Shown here piece after piece: positions 17,706-26,350 of a stretch of DNA of 64,000 bases. The DNA is from an uncultured Collinsella sp. (GTDB taxonomy: Bacteria > Actinomycetota > Coriobacteriia > Coriobacteriales > Coriobacteriaceae). The notes under the pieces are model-generated. The model saw only the letters and a list, made by a program, of their open reading frames with translations. It was not told the origin of the DNA and did not search any database. How positions within the stretch are numbered: the first letter of the stretch is position 1; every line of letters starts with the position of its first letter. Made by a program: the position numbers and the translations under genes. The DNA lies in contig CAUEPS010000009.1 in assembly GCA_959019775.1 (NCBI GenBank), positions 6,298 to 70,297 on the forward strand. Direction: 5' to 3'.

Positions 17706-18455
17706 ATGCTGCTCGAGGGTAAGAAAGCAATCATCACCGGAGGCACACGCGGAATCGGCTATGCGATCGCCTGCCGCTTTATCGAGGAAGGCGCCGCCGT
17801 CACCGTCTTTGGCTCGCGCCAGGAGACTGCCGACGCGGCCGTTGAGAAGCTGACAGCCGCCTATCCCGACGCCAAGGTCTGGGGTCGTTCCTGCGATCTC
17901 ACCTCGCTCGAAGCCGTAACCGAGGCGTTTACCCAGGCTGCCACCGATATGGGCGGCTTGGATACAGTCGTCAACAATGCCGGCATCTCCCAGCGCTCGC
18001 CCCTTTTGGATTATACGGCCGAGGAGTTCGCAAAGGTCATGGATCTCAATGTCGTCGCCGTCTTTAACGGTCACCAGGCGGCCGCCAAGATCATGACCGA
18101 GGCCGGCCACGGCGGCACCATCACTACCACGAGCTCGATGGTCGCCAAGTACGGCCAGCCCTCCGGCGTCGGTTACCCCACGTCCAAGTTTGCCGTCAAC
18201 GGCATGGTCCAGTCGCTCTCGCGCGAGCTCGCCCCCATGGGCATCCGCGTCAACGCCGTTGCCCCTGGCGTGACTAAGACCGACATGGTCGCCAACCTAC
18301 CCGAAGAGGTCATCAAGCCCATCGTCGCCACTATTCCGCTCGGCCGCATGGGCGAGCCCGAGGATGTCGCCAACGCCTTCGTTTTCCTAGCGAGCGACAT
18401 GGCCTCCTATGTCACGGGCGCCGTGCTCCCCGTCGACGGAGCCGCCCGCTCCTAA
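17706..18455 (+). CDS. short-chain dehydrogenase/reductase, FabG/BaiA-like
   Basis: 249 residues, a classical SDR. TGGTRGIG near residues 11-18 is the cofactor site, NNAG is near 91, and the catalytic set is Ser (TTSSM), Tyr and Lys (GYPTSK). The cofactor loop reads FGSRQ, without an acidic residue after the second strand, so NADP(H) is possible. The pattern (ITGGTRGIG, GVGYP.SK, VAPGV..TDM, LASDMAS) recalls clostridial BaiA 3-alpha-hydroxysteroid dehydrogenases as well as FabG. With no fatty-acid genes nearby, a steroid or other secondary alcohol substrate is a fair guess. ATG after GAGGAAA. Confidence 0.85.
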   Translation: MLLEGKKAIITGGTRGIGYAIACRFIEEGAAVTVFGSRQETADAAVEKLTAAYPDAKVWGRSCDLTSLEAVTEAFTQAATDMGGLDTVVNNAGISQRSPLLDYTAEEFAKVMDLNVVAVFNGHQAAAKIMTEAGHGGTITTTSSMVAKYGQPSGVGYPTSKFAVNGMVQSLSRELAPMGIRVNAVAPGVTKTDMVANLPEEVIKPIVATIPLGRMGEPEDVANAFVFLASDMASYVTGAVLPVDGAARS

Positions 18456-18499
18456 AGGTCGCAAGCCACGACTTCGAACCTCAACGAGGCCCAACGCAA

Positions 18500-18540
18500 A
18501 AGGCGCGCTGCCTGCATCAACCGCAGGCGGCGCGCCTTCT
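18500..18540. terminator. bidirectional terminator between the SDR and antiporter genes
   Basis: AAGGCGCGCTGCCTGC / GCAGGCGGCGCGCCTT, a 16-bp stem with one mismatch, lying between convergent genes. Confidence 0.8.
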
Positions 18541-18576
18541 ATTATTTGGACGGAACCCGTATCCCGGCATTCCTTA

Positions 18577-20139
18577 CTACTTACCGTCGTCGTCCTGGGC
18601 TTCATCGTGCGCGTAGAGCTCCAGCATGCGGCGGCGGTATTCGTGCACGGCGAGCTTGGCGCGCTCCAGGCGGCGGCGCTCACGCGGAGTCAGCTTGGAC
18701 GGGTCGATCTCGTCGCCATAGGTCTTCTCGGCCAGCAAATGAGCGGCGTCCACGATGCGGGCATCGATGTGGCCACTCGCCGCCTCGGCGGAAAGACGCT
18801 CGGCAATCGTATCGAGCGTAGGCAGGCCCTCGAATACGCGACCATGGCCATGCGAGGTCAGCAGCTCGTGCTCTCGTGCGAGCAGACTCGCCAAATCGTG
18901 ATGGGCGCGCAGAATGTCGAGCGCATCGGATGGATGCTCGGCAACCTCTGCCACGGCAGCGACCGGTGCAGCGTCGACCACGCGGTAGAAGAGCTGCGCG
19001 AGCAATGGCATCAAGAACACCGTGATGGCACCGGCGGCAACCATGACCGACGCAATATCTTGCGACAGCGCGCCCGCGTTGACGGCAACGCTCGTCACGG
19101 CAACGATGATCGGCAGCGCCGTGGTGCAGTAGAGCGCCACGGTAATGCGGCCATACGCCGACACATCGCGCGTCGCAGGACAAATACCCATAGAGATGAG
19201 GATGGGCACGGCGCGAATAATCAGCAACGCCACGATAAAGCCCGCGAGCAAGCCTGGACGCGACGCCACGGCCGTCAGGTCGATCTTTGCGCCCGATACG
19301 GTAAAGAACACCGGAATCAAAAAGCCGTAGGCCAGGCCGTCGAGCTTGGTCTCGAGCGTATGGTTGCCCTCGGGGATGATATAGCGCAGGACAAAGCCGG
19401 CGGCAAAAGAACCCAACACGATGTCGAGATCAAAGACGGCCGAGAACGCCACGAGCGTGACCAAGATGAGCACCGTCAGGCGCACGAAGGTCTGCGACGT
19501 GGTATCGGCGCGTTCCTCGACAAACGCAAAGAAGCGGCTGCCGACGCGCTTGGAGCGGCTTGGGACCACGGCCAGCAACACGCAGACCACCGCAAACAAG
19601 CCAAGGATTACAAGCGTCTGGATGCCGGTGCGGGCAGACAGCAGCACCGACATGGCGAGCACGGGGCCGAGCTCACCCCAGGTGCCATACGCAAGAATCG
19701 AGTCGCCCACGCGCGTGCCGGTGAGCGAGCGCTCACGCATGATGGGCACGAGCGTGCCGAGCGCCGTCGAAGTGAGAGCAAGCGTCACAGCGATACCGTC
19801 GAAATGGCTGACCGAGAACCACGGAGTAAAGCGCACGGCAAGCCAGGCGATACCAAACGTGACGACCCACGTCGCCAAGCCGTAGCGCCCCTCGACGCCC
19901 GTGATGCTCTTGGGGTCGATCTCAAAGCCGGCGAGCAGGAACAAAAAGGCCAGACCGAGCTCGGACACAAGCGAGACCTCGGCATCTACATGGATAATGT
20001 CGAGCATATGGGGTCCCAGCACCGCGCCGAACACGAGCAAAAAGACCGTTTCGGGAATGGGTTTTCCGGGAATCGCCGAGGCGATGAAGGGGCTTGCAAA
20101 GGCCACGAGCGCGATGATGGCGAGTGAAACGAATGCCAT
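18577..20139 (-). CDS. cation/proton antiporter, CPA2 (Kef/NapA) family
   Basis: 520 residues. About 12 membrane helices occupy the first 400, with GLAFLFLLAGFEIDPKSI (the Asp-containing helix of the family) near 62-80 and a later IPVFFTVSGAKIDL. The last 120 residues are soluble and basic/acidic, ending in a coiled-coil-like ERRRLERAKLAVHEYRRRM. No TrkA-N domain is visible, unlike full-length KefB/C. It should exchange Na+ or K+ for protons across the cytoplasmic membrane. Monocistronic. Confidence 0.85.
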   Translation of the reverse strand: MAFVSLAIIALVAFASPFIASAIPGKPIPETVFLLVFGAVLGPHMLDIIHVDAEVSLVSELGLAFLFLLAGFEIDPKSITGVEGRYGLATWVVTFGIAWLAVRFTPWFSVSHFDGIAVTLALTSTALGTLVPIMRERSLTGTRVGDSILAYGTWGELGPVLAMSVLLSARTGIQTLVILGLFAVVCVLLAVVPSRSKRVGSRFFAFVEERADTTSQTFVRLTVLILVTLVAFSAVFDLDIVLGSFAAGFVLRYIIPEGNHTLETKLDGLAYGFLIPVFFTVSGAKIDLTAVASRPGLLAGFIVALLIIRAVPILISMGICPATRDVSAYGRITVALYCTTALPIIVAVTSVAVNAGALSQDIASVMVAAGAITVFLMPLLAQLFYRVVDAAPVAAVAEVAEHPSDALDILRAHHDLASLLAREHELLTSHGHGRVFEGLPTLDTIAERLSAEAASGHIDARIVDAAHLLAEKTYGDEIDPSKLTPRERRRLERAKLAVHEYRRRMLELYAHDEAQDDDGK

Positions 20140-20323
20140 GTGATGCCTTTCTCTTGTTTGCGTTTCACTGTAGCACCCTCGCCGTCCTCAACGCGCCGCG
20201 AGCTGTCGTATCATAGTGAGGTTTACAAACATGCGGCTCAAGGCGACCGCGGGGCAGACCCCGCAAACCGACCGCTGCCGCATACCGTACCGTACGCCCA
20301 ACCGATCAGGAAGGCAGGAACCA

Positions 20324-23300
20324 ATGGTCTCTCGTATCTACGTGGAGAAGAAACCCGGGTTCGACGTCGAGGCTCAGCAGCTCAAGGGCGAGCTGACCGA
20401 GATTCTCGGCATCAAGGGCATCGAGGCCCTGAGGATCATCAACCGCTACGACGTCGAGGGCATCGACGAGGAGCTTTTCCGCTCCTGCGTGCCGACCGTC
20501 TTTAGCGAGCCCCAGGTCGATGTGACCTACGACGAGCTCCCCGCAAGCGATGGCGCCGTCTTTGCCGTCGAATTCCTGCCTGGCCAGTTTGACCAGCGCG
20601 CCGACTCCGCCAGCGAGTGCGTGCAGCTCATCAGCCAGGGCGAGCGCCCCGCCGTGCGCTCCGCCAAGGTCTATATGATCTCGGGCGCTCTGGACGAAGC
20701 CGCCATCGAGGCCATCAAGCACTACGTGGTGAACCCCGTCGAAGCACGCATCGCCTCGCTCGACCTGCCCGAGACGCTGTACATGGAGACCCCCGAGCCG
20801 CAGCCCGTCGAGGTGCTCGACGGCTTCCGCGAGCTCGATGAGGCCGGCCTCGCCGCCTTTATTTCCGAGCGCGGTCTTGCCATGGACGAGGCGGACATCG
20901 CCTTCTGCCAGCAGTACTTCCGCGATGAGGATCGCGACCCCACCATCACCGAGATCCGCGTGATCGACACCTACTGGTCCGATCACTGCCGCCACACCAC
21001 CTTCGGCACCGTCCTGGACGACGCGACGATCGACGACGCCGTGGTACAGCAGGCCTTCGACCGCTACATGGAGATGCGCCACGAGCTCGGTCGCGACGCC
21101 AAGCCCGTCTGCCTCATGGACATGGGCACCATCGGCGCCAAGTACCTCAAGAAGACCGGCGTCATGACCGATGTCGACGAGTCCGAGGAGATCAACGCCT
21201 GCACCGTCAAGGTCAAGGTCGATGTCGACGGCGAGGACCAGGACTGGCTGTTCCTGTTTAAGAACGAGACCCACAACCACCCGACCGAGATCGAACCCTT
21301 CGGCGGTGCCGCCACCTGCGTGGGCGGCGCTATCCGTGACCCGCTCTCGGGCCGCAGCTACGTGTACCAGGCCATGCGTGTCACCGGCGCCGGCGACCCC
21401 ACCGTACCCGTGTCCGAGACGCTCGAGGGCAAACTGCCGCAGCGCAAGCTCGTAACCACCGCTGCCGCCGGCTACTCCAGCTACGGCAACCAGATCGGCC
21501 TTGCCACCGGCCAGGTCAACGAGCTCTATCACCCCGGCTACGTGGCCAAGCGCATGGAGGTCGGCGCCGTCGTGGGCGCCACCCCGGCAAACCACGTGCG
21601 TCGCGAGTGCCCCGCCCCCACCGACAAGATCATCCTGCTGGGCGGCCGCACCGGCCGTGACGGCATCGGCGGTGCCACCGGCTCCTCCAAGACCCAGAAC
21701 ACCGAGTCCATCGAGACCTCGGGCGCCGAGGTCCAGAAGGGCAACGCCCCGGTCGAGCGCAAGCTGCAGCGCCTCTTCCGCCGCGGCGACGCCTGCCGCC
21801 TGATCAAGCGCTGCAACGACTTTGGCGCCGGCGGCGTCTCGGTCGCCGTGGGCGAGCTTGCCGACGGCCTGTATGTCGACCTTGATACCGTGACCAAGAA
21901 GTACGACGGCCTGGACGGCACCGAGCTCGCCATCTCCGAGTCCCAGGAGCGTATGGCCTGCGCCGTCGCCGACGGTGACGTCGAGGAGTTCATGGGCTAC
22001 GCCGCCGAGGAGAACCTCGAGGCGACCGTTATCGCCGAGGTTACCGCCGAGCCGCGCATGCGCATGGCCTGGAACGGTGTCGCCATCGTCGACCTGTCCC
22101 GCGAGTTCCTCAACTCCAACGGCGCGCCCAAGCACCAGGCCGCCCACGTGTGCGCCCGCAGCGTGTGGCAGCCCAGCTGGGCCGGCACCACGCTTGCCGA
22201 GCGCATGACCTCGCTTGTCACCGACCTCAACGTTGCCTCCAACAAGGGCCTTTCCGAGCGCTTCGACTCCACCATCGGTGCCGCGACCGTGCTTATGCCT
22301 TTTGGTGGCAAGACGCAGCTCACTCCGAGCTCTGCCATGGTCGCCAAGTTCCCCGTGGACGGCGAGACCACCACGGCAAGCGCCATGGCATGGGGCTTCA
22401 ACCCCTACCTGATGGAAGCCGACCAGTTTGCTGGCGCCTACCTGTCCGTGGTCGAGTCCATTGCCAAGCTCGTGGCCGCCGGCTTTGAGCACAAGCGCGC
22501 CTACCTCTCCTTCCAGGAGTACTTCGAGCGCCTGCGCACCGAGGCAGAGCGCTGGGGCAAGCCCATGGCCGCCGTCCTGGGCGCCCTTATGGCCCAGGTC
22601 GACCTGGGTGCCGGCGCCATCGGCGGCAAGGACTCCATGAGCGGCTCGTTTGAGGACGAGGCCGGCGAGCTCAACGTTCCGCCGACTCTGATCAGCTTCG
22701 CTGTGGCCGTGGGCAAGGCCGCCCGTGCCGTCTCGCCCGAGTTCAAGGGCTTGACGCACCGCGTCGTCCGCATCGCCCCCGCCACCTACGGCGAGGACTA
22801 CCGCCCCGACGCCCAGCAGCTGCTCGCCGCGTTTGACGCCGTCGAGGCGCTCACCGCCGCCGGCGACGCCCTGGCCGTCTCCACGCCCGGCTACGGCTGC
22901 GGCGCCGAGAGCCTCTTTAAGATGTGCGTCGGCAACCAGATCGGCATCGAGCTTGCCGAGGACGTGGACGTGGAGAGCCTCTTCACCCCGCTCTACGGCA
23001 GCTTTATCGTCGAGCTCGCCGAGGACGCCGAGCTACCCGAGGTCGCCGACGGCGTTGTCGTCGAGCCCCTGGGCACCACCGTCGAGGGCTATGTCATCGA
23101 CACCGGCTCCGAGGTCATCGAGCTCGCCGAGCTCCAGGAAGCCTGGGAGAGCGGCATCGAGGGCGTCTTCGCCTACCGCAGCGCCGGCGAGACCCCCGAG
23201 GTCGAGACCATCGACTTCCGCGCCAAGGACATCCACGTATACGGCGGCGCCAAGATCGCCCGTCCGCGCGTGATCATCCCCGTGTTCCCCGGCAACAACT

Positions 23301-24070
23301 GCGAGTACGACAGCGCCCGCGCCTTCCGTGCCGCCGGTGCCGAGGCCGACACCTTCGTGATCAACAACCTCACGCCCGAGGCCGTCGCCGAGAGCACCCA
23401 CGAGCTTGCCCGCCGCATCCGTGCAAGCCAGATCGTCATGATCCCCGGCGGCTTCTCGGGCGGCGACGAGCCCGACGGCTCCGCCAAGTTCATCACGGCG
23501 TTCTTCCGCGCTCCCGAGGTCACCGAGGCAGTCCGCGACCTGCTCCAGGCCCGCGACGGCCTGATGCTGGGCATCTGCAACGGCTTCCAGGCCCTGGTCA
23601 AGCTCGGCCTGGTTCCCTACGGCGACATCGTCGACGCCACGCCCGATGCGCCCACGCTGACGTTCAACACCATCGGTCGCCATCAGAGCCGCCTGGTGCG
23701 CACCCGTATCTCGTCCAACCTGTCCCCGTGGCTGTCGCAGTGCAGCCTGGACGACCCCTACACCGTCGCCATCAGCCACGGCGAGGGCCGCTTTGTCGCC
23801 AACGACGAGGCACTCGCCCAGCTGATCGCCAACGGCCAGGTCGCCACGCAGTACGTGGGCGAGGACGGCAAGCCCAGCATGGATCTTTCCGTCAACCCCA
23901 ACGGCTCCGCACTCGCCATCGAGGGCATCACGAGCCCCGACGGCCGCGTCCTGGGCAAGATGGGCCATGCCGAGCGTCGCGGCGACAACCTGTACCGCAA
24001 CGTGCCCGAGCATGTCCCCGGCGACAAGTTCATGCCGATCTTTGAGAGCGGCGTAGCCTACTTCGCCTAA
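20324..24070 (+). CDS. purL: phosphoribosylformylglycinamidine synthase, single-chain
   Basis: 1248 residues from the ATG at 20324, which follows AGGAAGGCAGG; the frame is open upstream to 20216 but has no family similarity there. It converts FGAR to FGAM with glutamine in purine synthesis. The synthase part has the ATP/Mg motif FKNETHNHPTEIEPFGGAAT near 310; the C-terminal 270 residues are a class I glutamine amidotransferase (IPVFPGNNCEYD, PGGFSGGDE, nucleophile in GICNGFQ, and a C-terminal His region). Synthase and amidase are fused, so no separate purQ is needed. This matches the clostridial/bifidobacterial long type. Confidence 0.96.
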   Translation: MVSRIYVEKKPGFDVEAQQLKGELTEILGIKGIEALRIINRYDVEGIDEELFRSCVPTVFSEPQVDVTYDELPASDGAVFAVEFLPGQFDQRADSASECVQLISQGERPAVRSAKVYMISGALDEAAIEAIKHYVVNPVEARIASLDLPETLYMETPEPQPVEVLDGFRELDEAGLAAFISERGLAMDEADIAFCQQYFRDEDRDPTITEIRVIDTYWSDHCRHTTFGTVLDDATIDDAVVQQAFDRYMEMRHELGRDAKPVCLMDMGTIGAKYLKKTGVMTDVDESEEINACTVKVKVDVDGEDQDWLFLFKNETHNHPTEIEPFGGAATCVGGAIRDPLSGRSYVYQAMRVTGAGDPTVPVSETLEGKLPQRKLVTTAAAGYSSYGNQIGLATGQVNELYHPGYVAKRMEVGAVVGATPANHVRRECPAPTDKIILLGGRTGRDGIGGATGSSKTQNTESIETSGAEVQKGNAPVERKLQRLFRRGDACRLIKRCNDFGAGGVSVAVGELADGLYVDLDTVTKKYDGLDGTELAISESQERMACAVADGDVEEFMGYAAEENLEATVIAEVTAEPRMRMAWNGVAIVDLSREFLNSNGAPKHQAAHVCARSVWQPSWAGTTLAERMTSLVTDLNVASNKGLSERFDSTIGAATVLMPFGGKTQLTPSSAMVAKFPVDGETTTASAMAWGFNPYLMEADQFAGAYLSVVESIAKLVAAGFEHKRAYLSFQEYFERLRTEAERWGKPMAAVLGALMAQVDLGAGAIGGKDSMSGSFEDEAGELNVPPTLISFAVAVGKAARAVSPEFKGLTHRVVRIAPATYGEDYRPDAQQLLAAFDAVEALTAAGDALAVSTPGYGCGAESLFKMCVGNQIGIELAEDVDVESLFTPLYGSFIVELAEDAELPEVADGVVVEPLGTTVEGYVIDTGSEVIELAELQEAWESGIEGVFAYRSAGETPEVETIDFRAKDIHVYGGAKIARPRVIIPVFPGNNCEYDSARAFRAAGAEADTFVINNLTPEAVAESTHELARRIRASQIVMIPGGFSGGDEPDGSAKFITAFFRAPEVTEAVRDLLQARDGLMLGICNGFQALVKLGLVPYGDIVDATPDAPTLTFNTIGRHQSRLVRTRISSNLSPWLSQCSLDDPYTVAISHGEGRFVANDEALAQLIANGQVATQYVGEDGKPSMDLSVNPNGSALAIEGITSPDGRVLGKMGHAERRGDNLYRNVPEHVPGDKFMPIFESGVAYFA

Positions 24071-24107
24071 ACCTTTCCCATCGGGTACAATCCCTTCGGG
24101 TAACAAC

Positions 24108-24144
24108 ACCCGCCACCGACACATCCGGTGGCGGGTTCTTTTTT
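24108..24144 (+). terminator. terminator of purL
   Basis: ACCCGCCACCG / CGGTGGCGGGT stem followed by TTCTTTTTT, ending 26 bases before the next start codon. Confidence 0.9.
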
Positions 24145-24169
24145 GCTTCGCGCATGTAGGAAGGACATC

Positions 24170-25105
24170 ATGGAAAGCCGCAAGCCGTATCTCGCCACCC
24201 TGCCCGGACTCATCCTGGGCTGTCTCGTTTGCTGCGCGCTCTGGGGATCGGCCTTTCCCTGCATCAAGATCGGCTACGGCCTCTTTGGCATCCCCGCGCA
24301 CGATAGCGCCTCGCAGCTGCTCTTTGCAGGTTTGCGCTTTACGCTTGCCGGCATGCTGGTCATTGTTGGCATGAGCGTGGCCCAGCACCGTCCGCTCGTT
24401 CCGCAAGCGCGCGATATCAAGCCCATCTTTATCTTGTCGCTCTTCCAGACCATCGGCCAGTACTTCTTTTTCTACCTTGGTCTCTCCCGTGCAAGCGCCA
24501 TGTCGAGCTCCATCATCGAGGCCAGCGCCAACTTCCTAGCCATCCTCTTTGCCGCCCTAGCGTTTCGCACCGAAAAGCTCGATGCGGCCAAGGTACTCGG
24601 CTGTGTACTGGGCTTTGCCGGTGTCGCGCTCGTCAACCTTTCGGGCGCGGACGGCACCTTTGGCTTTACGCTCGACGGCGAGGGCTTCATCCTGGCCTCC
24701 ACCGTCGCGGGCGCCCTTTCGACCTGCCTGATCGGCATCTTCTCGCGCGAGCACGACGGCGTCTTGCTTGCCGGGTGGCAGTTCTTGGTCGGCGGCCTGG
24801 TCCTCACCGCCATCGGCTTTATGATGGGTGGCGCGCTCTCCCCCACGGCGATTGCCCCCGCCATCGCGCTCATCATCTACATGGCGCTTATCTCCGCGGT
24901 CGCCTACTCGCTGTGGTCGCGCCTGCTTGCCGTCAACCCCGTCAGCCGCGTCTCGGTCTTTGGGTTTATGAACCCCGTCTTTGGTGTGCTGCTGAGCGCG
25001 CTGCTGCTCGGCGAGGGCGCTGGCACGAGCCCCATTACCGTCATCGTTGCCCTGCTGTTGGTCTGCAGCGGCATCATCATCGTCAACAAACCCAAAAAAG
25101 CTTAA
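24170..25105 (+). CDS. DMT-superfamily (EamA) transporter
   Basis: 311 residues from the ATG at 24170 after AGGAAGG. Ten membrane segments in two repeated EamA halves (GCLVCCALWGSAFPCIKIGYG; later AYSLWSRLLAVNPVSRVSVFGFMNP). Such proteins export or import metabolites such as amino acids or nucleosides, and the substrate cannot be told. It follows purL but has a terminator between, so it is probably separate. Confidence 0.88.
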   Translation: MESRKPYLATLPGLILGCLVCCALWGSAFPCIKIGYGLFGIPAHDSASQLLFAGLRFTLAGMLVIVGMSVAQHRPLVPQARDIKPIFILSLFQTIGQYFFFYLGLSRASAMSSSIIEASANFLAILFAALAFRTEKLDAAKVLGCVLGFAGVALVNLSGADGTFGFTLDGEGFILASTVAGALSTCLIGIFSREHDGVLLAGWQFLVGGLVLTAIGFMMGGALSPTAIAPAIALIIYMALISAVAYSLWSRLLAVNPVSRVSVFGFMNPVFGVLLSALLLGEGAGTSPITVIVALLLVCSGIIIVNKPKKA

Positions 25106-25172
25106 CGAACTGCCCTTATTTAGCAGAGGGGATTCATGTACTTTAGCTTAATGGAGCACATCGGTGAGCTGA

Positions 25173-25207
25173 GGGCCGCCACGCACACAAGCGTGCGCCC
25201 CTTTTTT
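25173..25207 (+). terminator. terminator of the EamA gene
   Basis: GGGC...CGCAC / GTGCG..CCC stem followed by TTTTTT, ending at the stop codon of the convergent GGDEF gene. Confidence 0.55.
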
Positions 25208-26350
25208 CTAGCGTATCTGGACGCCGGCTTTCTTTTTCTCGGCCTTGACGCGGTAGAGCTCCGCATCGGCAGCGCGAAGTAAGTCTTGCCAGGTATCAAC
25301 ACTATCGCCGACCCGCGCGTAACCGATGGACATCCGCAATGCATACGGCACCTCGGCACGAGCGAGCTCGTCGTTAATCGCCGAACACAGGTCTATGATG
25401 TCCTGTTCCGCCGCAGCCTTCTGGAGCACCACGAACTCATCGCCGCCATAACGTGCGATAAAACCACCAGACGCCGAGCAGACCTCTTTGAGCGTAGCAG
25501 ATATGACCTGGAGAGCATGGTCGCCCTCCACATGTCCATAGCGATCGTTAATCAGCTTAAAGCCGTCGGCGTCCATCATAAGCAGATACACATCATCGGC
25601 CTGATCAGCACCCGAGAACAGCGACAGCATATAGGTCTCAAAACGGTTGCGATTGTTAAGGCCAGTCAACGGGTCGGTCGAGATCAGCTGCTCCTGACAA
25701 ACAATGTAGAGCTGCAACATACTTAACATGATGCCGACACTAAGGCAGGGACCCGAATAAAAGACCTGAAAGACACCGGCCACCAAGGCCGGAATGGCGA
25801 AAAATGCCAAGGTTTGATAGATGGCCTTCTTTTGTAGGCTCTCGACCTTGCAAGATTGTATAAACGCATGCAGGGACGTATATATAACGTAGCAGTAGCT
25901 GACGATGGGCTGGATCATATAGACAAAACCGCGACGATACGCGCCCTGCGCATCGATATAGAACAGGGCATGCGTCCAGTAGCTAGTAAACGACAGTACG
26001 ACTACCAGCACCGCAGGCAGCGTTACAAACGCCATCCTATAGCGCGCGGTCAAAAGGCGAGAACCCTGCACCGTCTCGGAATAGATAAACCAAATGAGGC
26101 ACGCGGCGGCAAAGAGCGAAAACGAAACCGCGTTGGAAATCCAGTTGGCAGCAATGCCCAGCGTGCCGCCCACACCGTCCGAAAGCGTCCAGATTATATC
26201 GAATAACATGTACGCGGCAGAGGTGTAGCCGAGCGTACTAAACAATAACTGCTGGGTACTCGAGAACAAGGAGTGGCGACTTCGCGCGGCAAGCCCGATA
26301 AGAACAATCATGCATAGCAGGAATATCTCGATCTTGAGTGCCTTAACCAC
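25208..26350 (-). CDS. membrane-bound GGDEF diguanylate cyclase
   Basis: About 380 residues. The first ~200 are hydrophobic, with six to seven membrane helices, likely a ligand-sensing module. The rest is a GGDEF domain with DPLTGLNNRNRFE and ARYGGDEFVV near 300. The active-site GGDEF is intact, so it should make cyclic di-GMP. No RxxD inhibitory site precedes the motif (the residues are SASGGFIA), so product inhibition may be missing. I chose the GTG at 26350 behind GAGGGGAT; an in-frame TTG at 26368 is possible. Its start overlaps the end of the permease frame by 8 bases, suggesting coupling. Confidence 0.85.
   Translation of the reverse strand: MVKALKIEIFLLCMIVLIGLAARSRHSLFSSTQQLLFSTLGYTSAAYMLFDIIWTLSDGVGGTLGIAANWISNAVSFSLFAAACLIWFIYSETVQGSRLLTARYRMAFVTLPAVLVVVLSFTSYWTHALFYIDAQGAYRRGFVYMIQPIVSYCYVIYTSLHAFIQSCKVESLQKKAIYQTLAFFAIPALVAGVFQVFYSGPCLSVGIMLSMLQLYIVCQEQLISTDPLTGLNNRNRFETYMLSLFSGADQADDVYLLMMDADGFKLINDRYGHVEGDHALQVISATLKEVCSASGGFIARYGGDEFVVLQKAAAEQDIIDLCSAINDELARAEVPYALRMSIGYARVGDSVDTWQDLLRAADAELYRVKAEKKKAGVQIR

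Noticed and set aside
17706..18455. 7-beta-hydroxysteroid dehydrogenase known from Collinsella aerofaciens
   Set aside because: The N-terminus, TGGTRGIG motif and overall sequence differ from that enzyme as I recall it; the gene looks like another SDR.
20306..22759. 817-codon open frame antisense to purL, and other long antisense frames over hom, recJ, kdgT and elp3
   Set aside because: They mirror high-GC codon bias of the true genes, are low-complexity (Gly/His/Arg-rich) and show no family motif.
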